A model generated the notes under the pieces. The model was not told where the DNA came from and did not search any database. It was given only the letters and a program-made list of their open reading frames with translations. A program made the translations under genes and the position numbers. From the NCBI GenBank assembly GCA_017517145.1, contig JAFXAJ010000014.1:1-40428 (forward strand): a DNA stretch of 40,428 nt, in the 5' to 3' direction. The DNA is from Ruminococcus sp. Lineage in GTDB: Bacteria; Bacillota; Clostridia; Oscillospirales; Ruminococcaceae. Below, one piece after another: positions 21,922 through 29,758 of the stretch. The first letter of the stretch is position 1, and each line of letters opens with the position of its first letter.

Positions 21922-21950
21922 TTGCAATGTTTAAAAAAATATGTTATAAT
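21922..21950 (+). promoter_or_regulatory. Promoter of the SPFH/zinc-ribbon gene
   Basis: TTGCAA (21922-21927), 17-base spacer, TATAAT (21945-21950), about 70 bases before the start codon. Confidence 0.75.
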
Positions 21951-22019
21951 TAATATGTCGGCTTGAACCGATAATGATATAGGTTTTCAACAGGAGTTGA
22001 AACGAAAGGAGTTTTTATC

Positions 22020-23390
22020 ATGGGACTTATTAAAGCAGTATTTTCCGGTGTGGGTTCTACCCTTGCCGATACATGGAAGGAGTACTTCTGTTGCGAGGCT
22101 ATGCCTCCCGATGTTCTTGTTGTAAAGGGACATAAGAGAACAGGCAAGAAATCCTCCAATACAAAGGGAAATGATAATATCATCACCAATGGCAGCGTTA
22201 TCGTTGTCAACGAGGGACAGTGCATGATAATCGTCGATCAGGGACAGATTGTTGAAATTTGTGCCGAGCCCGGTGAATATACTTACGATATGTCAACAGA
22301 GCCCAGTATCTTCGACGGCGGTCTTTCCTCTATAAAGGAGACTTTCAAGATAATGGGCAAGCGTATCAGCTTCGGTGGTGATGCAGCGCATGACCAGAGA
22401 ATTTACTATTTTAATGTAAAAGAAATTACTGACAATAAATTTGGTACACCTACACCTGTACCTTTCAGAGTGAATTATAAAGACCTTGGCAGAAGCTTTA
22501 CTGTAGGGCTCCGCTGCAACGGCGTATATTCCTACAGAATTTCAGACCCCATTGTTTTCTTCTCAAATGTGTGCGGAAATGTAACAAGCTTCTTCGGCAG
22601 AGCATCTATTGACAATACTCTCCACAGTGAATTTATGGCTCAGCTTCAGCCTGCATTTGCTCAGCTTTCTGACACGCTGACATACGATCAGCTGCCCACA
22701 AATACCCTTGCTATCACCAAGACCATGAAGGAGATTTTCAAGACTGAATGGCTTGAAAACCGTGGTATTGAGATTATGAGTGTTGCTATCAGATCCGTTT
22801 CAATCTCCAAGGAGGACGAGGATCGTATCAAGAAATATGAGGATATTGCGTGGAATACCAATCCTCTTAATGCTGCTGCAAAGGCTATTGAGGCTCAGAA
22901 TGACGCTATAGTTGCCGCTGCAAAGAACTCAGGCGGTGCTGCAATGGGTATGTACGGCATGAATATGGCTCAGCAGATTGGCGGAATGAACGCTCAGAGC
23001 CTTTACAATATTGCGGCACAGCAGCCTGCCGCAAATGCTGATGCATGGACTTGCTCCTGCGGTACATCAAATACAGGTAAATTCTGTGCTAACTGCGGAA
23101 ACGCTAAGCCTGCCCCTGCAGGTTCATGGAAGTGCTCCTGCGGCAGTGAAAACACAGGCAAATTCTGTGCTAATTGTGGTAAACCCAAGCCCTCAGAGGA
23201 CGGCTGGAGCTGTTCCTGTGGTGCTGTAAACAAGGGCAGATTCTGTGCTGAGTGCGGAAGCCCCAAGCCTGACGGTGCGCTTCTTTACAAGTGTGACAAG
23301 TGCGGATGGGAGCCTGCTGACCCTGCAAATCCCCCGAAATTCTGCGCTGAATGTGGTGATCCCTTCGGTGACGAGGATGCTGTAAAATAA
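22020..23390 (+). CDS. SPFH-domain protein (YdjI-like) with four C-terminal zinc ribbons
   Basis: 456 residues, no membrane segment. The SPFH/virion-core-like domain covers about 20-290: 'ITNGSVIVVNEGQCMIIVDQ', 'EPGEYTYDM', 'IYYFNVKEITDNKFGTPTPV', 'GVYSYRISDPIVFF' and 'GIEIMSVAIRSVSISKEDE'. A Met/Ala/Gln-rich linker leads to a C-terminal array of Cys-rich ribbons: three near-identical units (for example 'CSCGTSNTGKFCANCGNAKP') and a fourth of form 'CDKCGWEP...KFCAECGDPFG'. B. subtilis YdjI, of the same class, is recruited to the membrane with YdjG/YdjH during membrane stress. RBS GAAAGGAG lies upstream and a strong terminator follows, so it is monocistronic. Confidence 0.9.
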   Translation: MGLIKAVFSGVGSTLADTWKEYFCCEAMPPDVLVVKGHKRTGKKSSNTKGNDNIITNGSVIVVNEGQCMIIVDQGQIVEICAEPGEYTYDMSTEPSIFDGGLSSIKETFKIMGKRISFGGDAAHDQRIYYFNVKEITDNKFGTPTPVPFRVNYKDLGRSFTVGLRCNGVYSYRISDPIVFFSNVCGNVTSFFGRASIDNTLHSEFMAQLQPAFAQLSDTLTYDQLPTNTLAITKTMKEIFKTEWLENRGIEIMSVAIRSVSISKEDEDRIKKYEDIAWNTNPLNAAAKAIEAQNDAIVAAAKNSGGAAMGMYGMNMAQQIGGMNAQSLYNIAAQQPAANADAWTCSCGTSNTGKFCANCGNAKPAPAGSWKCSCGSENTGKFCANCGKPKPSEDGWSCSCGAVNKGRFCAECGSPKPDGALLYKCDKCGWEPADPANPPKFCAECGDPFGDEDAVK

Positions 23391-23401
23391 TTAAAATAAT
23401 A

Positions 23402-23440
23402 AAAAAATGCAGGCAGCAAAAAAATGCTTGCATTTTTTTT
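23402..23440 (+). terminator. Terminator after the SPFH gene
   Basis: AAAAAATGCAGGCA (23402-23415) pairs with TGCTTGCATTTTTT (23425-23438) with one G-T pair, ending in eight T residues. Confidence 0.9.
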
Positions 23441-23565
23441 GTCATTGTGATATAATATTAACGTATATTTTATTTAATCATTTTTGATTTGTAATGTATT
23501 ATAATCAGCATTTGTTGATTAATATAAATTGATGAAGTTTTTCATCCGAAATATGGAGGTTTATT
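23441..23565 (+). promoter_or_regulatory. AT-rich glmS leader without a glmS ribozyme
   Basis: The leader is only about 125 bases and lacks the conserved glmS ribozyme core. It holds possible -10 boxes (TATAAT near 23451 and near 23500) and a small hairpin, GATGAA-GTTT-TTCATC (23531-23546), close to the GGAGG site. How GlcN6P feedback is achieved here is not visible. Confidence 0.45.
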
Positions 23566-25404
23566 ATGTGTGGAATTGTAGGATTTACCGGTGACCATCA
23601 GGCTGCCCCTATTCTCCTTGACGGTCTTTCAAAGCTGGAATACAGAGGTTATGATTCAGCTGGTATTGCTGTCCGTGACGGCTCTGAAGATGTCACTGTT
23701 ATAAAGGCTAAGGGCAAGCTTGAAGTTCTCAAGAAAATGACCAATGACGGCGAAGCTGTAAGCGGAAGCTGCGGTATAGGACATACACGCTGGGCTACCC
23801 ACGGAGAACCCTCAACTCTCAATGCTCATCCCCATTCCAGCGATGACAATAACGTTGTAGCCGTACATAACGGTATAATTGAAAACTATCAGGAACTGAG
23901 AGAAAAGCTTACAAAAAGCGGATATACTTTCAATTCCCAGACAGATACAGAGGTTGCTGTAAAGCTTGTTGACTACTACTTCAAGAAATATGGTCAGGGC
24001 CCTGTTGATTCCATCGCAAGAGCTATGATACGTATCAGAGGTTCTTATGCTCTCTGCGTTATGTTCAGCGACTTCCCCGGCGAAATTTATACAGCACGTA
24101 AGGACAGCCCTATGATTATCGGTATCACAGGCGGTGAAACTTATGTAGCGTCTGACGTTCCTGCTGTTCTGAAATACACAAGAAATGTTTACTACATCGG
24201 CAATATGGAAATTGCAAAGCTTACAAAGGGCAACGCTGTTTTCTATAACATTGACCGTGAGGAAATCCAGAAGGAACTGGTTGAAATCAAGTGGGATGCT
24301 GAGGCTGCCGAAAAGGGCGGTTACGAGCACTTCATGCTCAAGGAAATCCACGAGCAGCCCAAGGTTATAAAGGATACTATCAACTCCGTTGTAAAGAACG
24401 GCAGAATTGATTTCGGTGAACATGGTCTTACTGACGAGGAAATGAAAGAAATTCAGCAGATTTACATTGTAGCCTGCGGTTCAGCATACCATGTAGGTAT
24501 GGCTGTACAGTACGTTATTGAGGAGTTTTCTTCAATTTCTGTACGTGTGGAGCTTGCTTCTGAATTCCGTTACAGAAAGATGAAGCTTGCAAAGAACAGC
24601 CTTGTTATCATTATCAGTCAGTCAGGTGAAACAGCTGACAGCCTTGCTGCTCTGAGAATGTCCAAGGAAGCAGGCGTTAAGACATTCGGTATTGTAAACG
24701 TTGTAGGTTCATCTATTGCAAGAGAGGCTGACAGCGTATTCTATACCCTTGCAGGTCCTGAAATTTCCGTTGCTACAACTAAGGCATACAGCACACAGCT
24801 TATTGCAGGTTATCTCCTTGCAATGCAGTTTGCACTTTCAAGAGGCGAAATGGAACAGGCTGTTTATGATGAACTGCTTGCAGAGCTGAACACAATCCCC
24901 GAAAAGATTGAGAAGATTCTTGAAGATAAGGAGCGTATCCAGTGGTATGCAAACAAGCTTGCAGGATGCAAGGACGCTTTCTTCATCGGCAGAGGAATCG
25001 ACTATGCTATCGGTCTTGAAGGAAGCCTTAAAATGAAGGAAATCAGCTATATTCACTCTGAGGCTTATGCGGCAGGCGAGCTGAAACATGGACCTATCAG
25101 CCTTATTGAGGATAAGATTCCCGTAATCGGCATACTTACACAGCCTGAGCTTTACGAAAAGACAGTAAGCAACATGGTTGAAGTAAAGAGCCGTGGTGCA
25201 TCTCTCATGGGACTTACAACTTATGGCAATTACAGCATGGAGGATTTAGCTGACTTTACAGTATATATTCCTCAGACTGACCCTCATTTTGCAGGAAGCC
25301 TTTCTGTAGTACCTCTCCAGCTTCTGGGATATTATGTTTCAGTGGCAAAGGGATATGACGTAGACAAGCCGAGAAACCTTGCAAAGAGCGTAACAGTTGA
25401 ATAA
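23566..25404 (+). CDS. glmS: Glutamine-fructose-6-phosphate aminotransferase GlmS
   Basis: 612 residues, full length. It makes glucosamine-6-phosphate from fructose-6-phosphate and glutamine, the first step to UDP-GlcNAc for the cell wall. The N-terminal glutaminase has the catalytic Cys2 (MCGIVGFTG), 'SCGIGHTRWATHGEPS' and 'HNGIIENYQEL'. Two SIS sugar-isomerase domains follow ('IVACGSAYHVGM', 'IIISQSGETADSLAALR', 'FFIGRGIDYAIGLEGSLKMK'). The protein ends in the invariant 'PRNLAKSVTVE'. ATG with GGAGG seven bases upstream. It has its own terminator and no partner such as glmM nearby. Confidence 0.97.
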   Translation: MCGIVGFTGDHQAAPILLDGLSKLEYRGYDSAGIAVRDGSEDVTVIKAKGKLEVLKKMTNDGEAVSGSCGIGHTRWATHGEPSTLNAHPHSSDDNNVVAVHNGIIENYQELREKLTKSGYTFNSQTDTEVAVKLVDYYFKKYGQGPVDSIARAMIRIRGSYALCVMFSDFPGEIYTARKDSPMIIGITGGETYVASDVPAVLKYTRNVYYIGNMEIAKLTKGNAVFYNIDREEIQKELVEIKWDAEAAEKGGYEHFMLKEIHEQPKVIKDTINSVVKNGRIDFGEHGLTDEEMKEIQQIYIVACGSAYHVGMAVQYVIEEFSSISVRVELASEFRYRKMKLAKNSLVIIISQSGETADSLAALRMSKEAGVKTFGIVNVVGSSIAREADSVFYTLAGPEISVATTKAYSTQLIAGYLLAMQFALSRGEMEQAVYDELLAELNTIPEKIEKILEDKERIQWYANKLAGCKDAFFIGRGIDYAIGLEGSLKMKEISYIHSEAYAAGELKHGPISLIEDKIPVIGILTQPELYEKTVSNMVEVKSRGASLMGLTTYGNYSMEDLADFTVYIPQTDPHFAGSLSVVPLQLLGYYVSVAKGYDVDKPRNLAKSVTVE

Positions 25405-25422
25405 TTCAGAATTAAGAATTCG

Positions 25423-25455
25423 AATCGGGCGGAAATATCCGCCCGATTATTTTAT
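25423..25455 (+). terminator. Terminator after glmS
   Basis: AATCGGGCGGA, loop AATA, TCCGCCCGATT (25423-25448), then ATTTTATT. Outside it lies a further AT-rich inverted repeat (GAATTAAGAATT / AATTCTTAATT). Confidence 0.9.
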
Positions 25456-25475
25456 TAATTCTTAATTAAAACCAG

Positions 25476-25504
25476 TTGACTTATTTCTGATTTTATGGTA
25501 AAAT
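25476..25504 (+). promoter_or_regulatory. Promoter of the PH-domain gene
   Basis: TTGACT (25476-25481), 17-base spacer, TAAAAT (25499-25504). Confidence 0.75.
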
Positions 25505-25546
25505 AGTATCAGGAAAGTTTTTTCCAAAGCCGAAAGGAGAATTGTT

Positions 25547-25957
25547 ATGGCTAAAGATGAGATAAATTATGTATGGACTGATAAAAAACGTACAATTTTC
25601 GGGCTTCCTCTGTCTTTTACAAGATATTACCTGACTCCCACAAAGTTTATTACACGTGCAGGTCTTTTCAATGTCGAGGAAGATGAAATAGACCTCTACA
25701 AAATTATTGACAAAAGCGTAAACCGTCCTTTCTTCCAGAGATTATTCGGCTGCGGTACTATCATAATCCACAGTAAGGACGCCGATACTCCAACTAAGGA
25801 AGTAAAAAGCATCAAGTCTGTCCGTCAGGTGTCCAATCTCATTGACAAGCACATGAATAATATGCGTGACAGATACGGCATACGTGGACGTGATATGGTA
25901 GGCGTTATTCCCGGCGATATTGCCGATGATGTTTCTGTTGATGCAGACCTTTTCTGA
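25547..25957 (+). CDS. Bacterial PH-domain protein
   Basis: 136 residues, soluble, with a bacterial pleckstrin-homology (bPH2/YdbS-like) domain. 'TRYYLTPTKFITRAGLFNVE' followed by EDEIDLYKIIDKSV (residues about 23-57) is the usual 'Y-x-l-T-x-x-r-l-i-x-x-G-l-f ... d-e-I-x-L-x-k-I-x-D' pattern. 'LFGCGTIIIHSKD' is the matching strand-turn-strand. Most such proteins have membrane helices; this one has none. Function unknown. RBS AAAGGAG lies upstream. The FkbM gene starts 25 bases after its stop, so the two are likely co-transcribed. Confidence 0.85.
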   Translation: MAKDEINYVWTDKKRTIFGLPLSFTRYYLTPTKFITRAGLFNVEEDEIDLYKIIDKSVNRPFFQRLFGCGTIIIHSKDADTPTKEVKSIKSVRQVSNLIDKHMNNMRDRYGIRGRDMVGVIPGDIADDVSVDADLF

Positions 25958-25982
25958 TATTATTATTTTTCCGGAGTAATAT

Positions 25983-27047
25983 ATGATTTCCTTTATAAAA
26001 GAAAAAGAATCCGTCTGGGCTAAGCTTCAGGCGGAAAAAAGACCAATATATATATACGGCATGGGCGATGGCGCTCTGAAAATTATGTCTGTATTCCGCA
26101 AATACGGCATACAGCTCAAAGGCATTTTTGCCAGTGACGACTTTGTAAGAGGTCATTCCTTTGAGGGCTATAAGGTTCATAAGCTCTCCGATGTGGAGGA
26201 AATGGAGGATGACTTTGTTGTTGTTCTTGCCTTTGCGGCAGGCTATCAGTCAATAGTTGACAGAATACACGAAATCGCTGAAAAGCATACTCTCTACGTT
26301 CCTGATGTTCCCGTAACAGGTGGAGGATTGTTCACATACGAATATTGTATGCAGAATGCGGAAAAGCTTCAGGAGGTCTACGACAGCCTTGCTGACGACT
26401 TCTCACGCAAGGTATATGCCAATATAATCAATTTCAAAATAAGCGGAGATATAAAGTATCTTGATGCTGTTACAACGCCCAAGTCGGAGATATACCGTGA
26501 AATAATCAAACCCCACGCAAGCGAGGTTTATGTGGATTTAGGCGCATATAACGGCGATACTATCCGTGAGGTTCTGGAGTTTACACACGGCAGATATGCA
26601 GGTATTTATGCTGTTGAGCCTGATAAGAAGAATTACAAGAAGCTTATGAAATTCGTTGACGGAATGAAGTATGTGTATACTTATAATTCCGTGGCGTGGT
26701 GTGTTGATACGGAACTTCCCTTTGCGGCGAAAGCAGGCAGGCAGTCGGCTATTTCAGCTGATTCGGAGAATCTTATTTCCGCCCGTTCTGTTGACAGTAT
26801 TCTTGGACGCAGGGCAGCAACTATAATAAAAATGGACGTTGAAGGCTTCGAGAGAGAGGCGATATGGGGTGCGGCACAGACAATAGCACGCTATTCCCCT
26901 AAGCTTATGGTATCGCTCTATCATAGAAATGAAGATATATTTGAACTGCCACTGCTTATAAAAATGCTCAATCCCAATTATAAGCTGTATATTCGACATC
27001 AGCTTTATATTCCCGCATGGGAAACAAATTTATATGCAACATTATAA
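25983..27047 (+). CDS. FkbM family methyltransferase
   Basis: 354 residues. The first 130 residues form a nucleotide-binding-like domain ('RPIYIYGMGDGALKIMSVFR', 'GYKVHKLSDVEE') often fused to FkbM enzymes in clostridia. The second half is a SAM-dependent FkbM domain: motif I 'EVYVDLGAYNGDTIREVLEF', 'GIYAVEPDKKNYKKL', and the family's 'IIKMDVEGFEREAIWGA' and 'PKLMVSLYHRNED'. FkbM members methylate hydroxyl groups of sugars or polyketides; here a glycan or envelope target is a guess. RBS CCGGAG lies upstream. A terminator shared with the convergent ABC operon follows. Confidence 0.9.
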   Translation: MISFIKEKESVWAKLQAEKRPIYIYGMGDGALKIMSVFRKYGIQLKGIFASDDFVRGHSFEGYKVHKLSDVEEMEDDFVVVLAFAAGYQSIVDRIHEIAEKHTLYVPDVPVTGGGLFTYEYCMQNAEKLQEVYDSLADDFSRKVYANIINFKISGDIKYLDAVTTPKSEIYREIIKPHASEVYVDLGAYNGDTIREVLEFTHGRYAGIYAVEPDKKNYKKLMKFVDGMKYVYTYNSVAWCVDTELPFAAKAGRQSAISADSENLISARSVDSILGRRAATIIKMDVEGFEREAIWGAAQTIARYSPKLMVSLYHRNEDIFELPLLIKMLNPNYKLYIRHQLYIPAWETNLYATL

Positions 27048-27050
27048 TGA

Positions 27051-27078
27051 AAAAATGCACCCGTTGAGGTGCATTTTT
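27051..27078. terminator. Bidirectional terminator between FkbM and the ABC operon
   Basis: AAAAATGCACC, loop CGTTGA, GGTGCATTTTT: an 11-bp stem between convergent genes. Confidence 0.9.
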
Positions 27079-27082
27079 ATGC

Positions 27083-27706
27083 TTATATATCCTTTTTCTC
27101 ATAAATTTTCACGGAGATAAACCACGAAAGCAGGAAAACTGCAATAATAACAGCCATGGCAATTAATGATGTTGAAACAGCAGGTGGATCGCCGAGATTC
27201 CAGTCAATAAAATCAAGCAGAAATGTTGTAGGCGCAAAGAACATTAATCCGAAATATATTATTATGAGTATATCTCTGCCTATCTCTGAACTGAATTTAT
27301 AAGTAAATGGAATATAAACTGAAATCGGTACAAGAGATATACCCACAGATACCGCACACAGGGTGAATAGTTGCCTGATATCAAACTGGTTGGAAGTTAC
27401 AATTGTGGAAATCACGTAAATCAACGCTGTAAAAATTGTTGCTATAGCAGAAAATATAAAAGTGGCGTTATATCGTGCTTTAACATGAATTTTACGCTCC
27501 AAAGGCAGACTTTGCGAATACAGAGACCATTTGCTTTTATCATCATCGTTTATATTTCCACAGATTGCTATTGACATGAACATTGGAATAAAAGTTGATA
27601 CTCCCGGTGCCAAAATCCCTATTATTCCAAAGAAAAGAAAAACTAAAACATACCAGATAAGATTCTTTTTCAGCAAAAGAAACTCTTTCAACAACAAACC
27701 TTTCAT
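27083..27706 (-). CDS. ABC-2 type transporter permease
   Basis: 207 residues with six predicted membrane segments. The N-terminus 'MKGLLLKEFLLLKKN' and C-terminus 'LLSWFISVKIYEKKDI' are almost the same as in the neighbouring permease, so the two arose by duplication and probably form a heterodimer. ABC-2 permeases of this size work with BcrA/YtrB-type ATPases to export peptides, lipids or antibiotics. Last gene of the GntR-ATPase-permease-permease operon. RBS AGGGGAAG lies upstream of the ATG at 27706, 17 bases from the previous gene. Confidence 0.85.
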   Translation of the reverse strand: MKGLLLKEFLLLKKNLIWYVLVFLFFGIIGILAPGVSTFIPMFMSIAICGNINDDDKSKWSLYSQSLPLERKIHVKARYNATFIFSAIATIFTALIYVISTIVTSNQFDIRQLFTLCAVSVGISLVPISVYIPFTYKFSSEIGRDILIIIYFGLMFFAPTTFLLDFIDWNLGDPPAVSTSLIAMAVIIAVFLLSWFISVKIYEKKDI

Positions 27707-27723
27707 TTTAACTTCCCCTTATT

Positions 27724-28356
27724 TTACAAATCCCTTTTCTCGTAGATTTTTACGGATATAAGCCATGAGAGAGCAAAAAGAACAAGTACTGAGGCAGTTG
27801 CGATATAAGGAAGAATATTGGTATAATTTGATAATTTTGCGAGTATGCCAGTACCGTCAATTGCGGATAAGAGGAACACTGCAATAGCGCCGGAAGCACC
27901 GTTGAGAAACAGCATTATAGTTCTGCCTTTTTCGGAATTGAATTTGTAGGCAAGGGGAAGGATAAAAGTTGGATAGATTATGCCTATAGCAAGTGATAAT
28001 ATAATACTGCTAACAATGGAAGATGAGGAAAATCCGGTGGCGTCTATGGCAATACCAACACCATAGAATATTGTTACAATAATGGATGATACAACAGCCG
28101 CTATCGCCATAGCCACATATTTTGATGAAACAATCATCTTTCGTCCGTATGGCATAGCCATAGAATACTGCTGCCATTTGCACTGTTCATCAAAATTCAT
28201 GTGACCATATAAAAGTATAGCCATATACAAAGGCAACATGAACAATACAGCAGGGTTTCCCTTAAATCCTCCAATTAAAAATACAGCTATAAACAACAGG
28301 AATCCAATGGAATTCTTTTTCAGCATAAAAAATTCTTTTAATAATAACCCTTTCAT
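27724..28356 (-). CDS. ABC-2 type transporter permease
   Basis: 210 residues, six membrane segments, a paralogue of the downstream permease: same 'MKGLLLKEFFMLKKN' start, the middle 'QCKWQQYSMAMPYGRK' (compare 'KSKWSLYSQSLPLERK') and the same 'LSWLISVKIYEKRDL' end. It probably pairs with that paralogue. Its ATG (28356) directly abuts the stop of the ATPase gene and its AGGAGG site lies inside that gene, so translation is coupled. Confidence 0.87.
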   Translation of the reverse strand: MKGLLLKEFFMLKKNSIGFLLFIAVFLIGGFKGNPAVLFMLPLYMAILLYGHMNFDEQCKWQQYSMAMPYGRKMIVSSKYVAMAIAAVVSSIIVTIFYGVGIAIDATGFSSSSIVSSIILSLAIGIIYPTFILPLAYKFNSEKGRTIMLFLNGASGAIAVFLLSAIDGTGILAKLSNYTNILPYIATASVLVLFALSWLISVKIYEKRDL

Positions 28357-29190
28357 TTACTTGTCCTCCTTAACCATAAATATAAATAATTCTTCAATTG
28401 TAACGGGTTGTGTGTCGAATGAGTGGGGGATTTTCTCCCTGTCTACGATAGCCTCAACGCCGAATTTATTGGATTTTTTGCCGATTATCGCGGATTTATC
28501 AAGCTCTTTCAGCATATCCTCTGTTGTATTGATAAAGCAGAACTGCTCTAAAAGTCTGTCTTTTTCCTCGCAAAGCATAAGCTTTCCGTTGTGGAGAAAT
28601 GCGATATAGTCGCAGATTTTTTCAAGGTCGCTTACAATATGTGAGGAAATCAGAATTGAATGGCTCTCATCTCTTGTGAAATCGTTGAGAATTTCCACAA
28701 TTTCGTCACGGACAACAGGGTCAAGTCCGCTTGTAGGCTCATCGAGAATAAGCAGCTTTGCATCGTGAGAAAGGGCGATTGCAATACCCATTTTCATTTT
28801 CATACCCTTTGAAAAAGTCTTGAAATTCTTCTTTTCGGGCAGTCTGAATCTGTCCATATAGTCAAAAAATGTCTTTTCATTCCAGTTGGTGAAGCTGTGT
28901 TTCATTACAGCGTTGATGTCTTTTATAGTAAAGCTGTCAGGGATTCCCACTTCATCGAGAACAACACCGATGTCATTTTTCTGCACAGCAGAGGGTTTCT
29001 CACCGAAAATCTTAATATCACCGCCGTCAGGGCGGACAATATCAAGGAGCATTTTTATAGTTGTGCTCTTGCCTGCACCGTTTTCACCGATAAGTCCCAT
29101 AATACAGCCCTTTGGCAGTGTCAGGGAAAGATTATCGAGAGTAAATCCCTTGTATTTTTTGGTTAAATTTGTAATTTCAATAGCGTTCAT
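28357..29190 (-). CDS. ABC transporter ATP-binding protein
   Basis: 277 residues. Walker A 'GLIGENGAGKSTTIKML', signature 'FSKGMKMKMGIAIALS' (a relaxed form, KGMK in place of SGGQ, common in BcrA/YtrB-type ATPases), Walker B 'KLLILDEPTSGLDPV' and the switch His (ISSHIVSDLE) are all present. A C-terminal tail of about 70 residues probably contacts the permeases. It should power export by the two ABC-2 permeases encoded downstream. ATG 29190 is chosen over one 18 bases upstream because GGAGA lies eight bases before it; that site overlaps the end of the gntR gene. Confidence 0.92.
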   Translation of the reverse strand: MNAIEITNLTKKYKGFTLDNLSLTLPKGCIMGLIGENGAGKSTTIKMLLDIVRPDGGDIKIFGEKPSAVQKNDIGVVLDEVGIPDSFTIKDINAVMKHSFTNWNEKTFFDYMDRFRLPEKKNFKTFSKGMKMKMGIAIALSHDAKLLILDEPTSGLDPVVRDEIVEILNDFTRDESHSILISSHIVSDLEKICDYIAFLHNGKLMLCEEKDRLLEQFCFINTTEDMLKELDKSAIIGKKSNKFGVEAIVDREKIPHSFDTQPVTIEELFIFMVKEDK

Positions 29191-29200
29191 AAATAATCTC

Positions 29201-29566
29201 CTATTCATTATATTTTATCATATCAACTATATCATTTGTAGTCAGATTGCAGGAAGCTGCAAGCTGTTTTATCTGTTCGATAAGCTCCTCAATTTTTTTC
29301 AGATTTTCCTCACGGAGCATTTCCGTATTTTTCGGAGCAACAAAGCAACCCTTTGCAGGAAGTGTATAGATAAATCCCTCACGCTCCAATTCATCGTAAG
29401 CTCTTTTCGTGGTGACTACACTTATACGCAAATCCTTAGCAAGGGCTCTGATTGAGGGCAATGGGTCATTTTCCTTGACCTCTCCGCTTATAATCAGATT
29501 TTTGACTTGCTTGTAAATCTGGTCGTAAATTGGAGTGCCGCTTCTGTTATCAATGAAGATGTTCAC
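29201..29566 (-). CDS. GntR family regulator, YtrA subfamily
   Basis: 121 residues. The N-terminal winged HTH reads 'GTPIYDQIYKQVKNLIISGE', 'LPSIRALAKDLRISVVTTKR', 'AYDELEREGFIYTLPAKGCF'. Only a short C-terminal helix follows (about residues 80-121), which defines the small YtrA subgroup of GntR repressors. These usually head operons of ABC-2 type exporters and repress them until cell-envelope antibiotics or similar signals appear. That is exactly the layout here: the ATPase gene starts 10 bases after its stop. The start codon is ATG at 29566, with GAGAGGTG upstream. An 18-bp palindrome overlaps its promoter. Confidence 0.92.
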   Translation of the reverse strand: MNIFIDNRSGTPIYDQIYKQVKNLIISGEVKENDPLPSIRALAKDLRISVVTTKRAYDELEREGFIYTLPAKGCFVAPKNTEMLREENLKKIEELIEQIKQLAASCNLTTNDIVDMIKYNE

Positions 29567-29581
29567 TGTATCACCTCTCTT

Positions 29582-29624
29582 TACTGTATATATACAGTAT
29601 ACACAGATATTACAGAAAAGTCAA
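29582..29624 (-). promoter_or_regulatory. Promoter and operator of the GntR-ABC operon
   Basis: Minus strand TTGACT (29624-29619), 17-base spacer, TATACT (29601-29596). The -10 box overlaps the perfect 18-bp palindrome TACTGTATATATACAGTA (29582-29599), the expected site for YtrA-type autorepression. Confidence 0.75.
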
Positions 29625-29674
29625 TACCTTATAGTTATTAAATACTAACAAATCATAAAAATTTTCTTTTACTG

Positions 29675-29703
29675 TTGCAAATTTACATAAAATGTAGTAT
29701 AAT
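29675..29703 (+). promoter_or_regulatory. Promoter of the asnB operon
   Basis: TTGCAA (29675-29680), 17-base spacer, TATAAT (29698-29703). The 55-base leader holds a half-site (ATATACAGT, 29723-29731) like the GntR palindrome, which may be chance. Confidence 0.75.
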
Positions 29704-29758
29704 ATAAAGGGTATGCAATGACATATACAGTGAAAAATTTAATAATGAGGTATTTTCT

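Noticed and set aside
23441..23565. glmS ribozyme before glmS
   Set aside because: The leader is too short and lacks the conserved core sequence.
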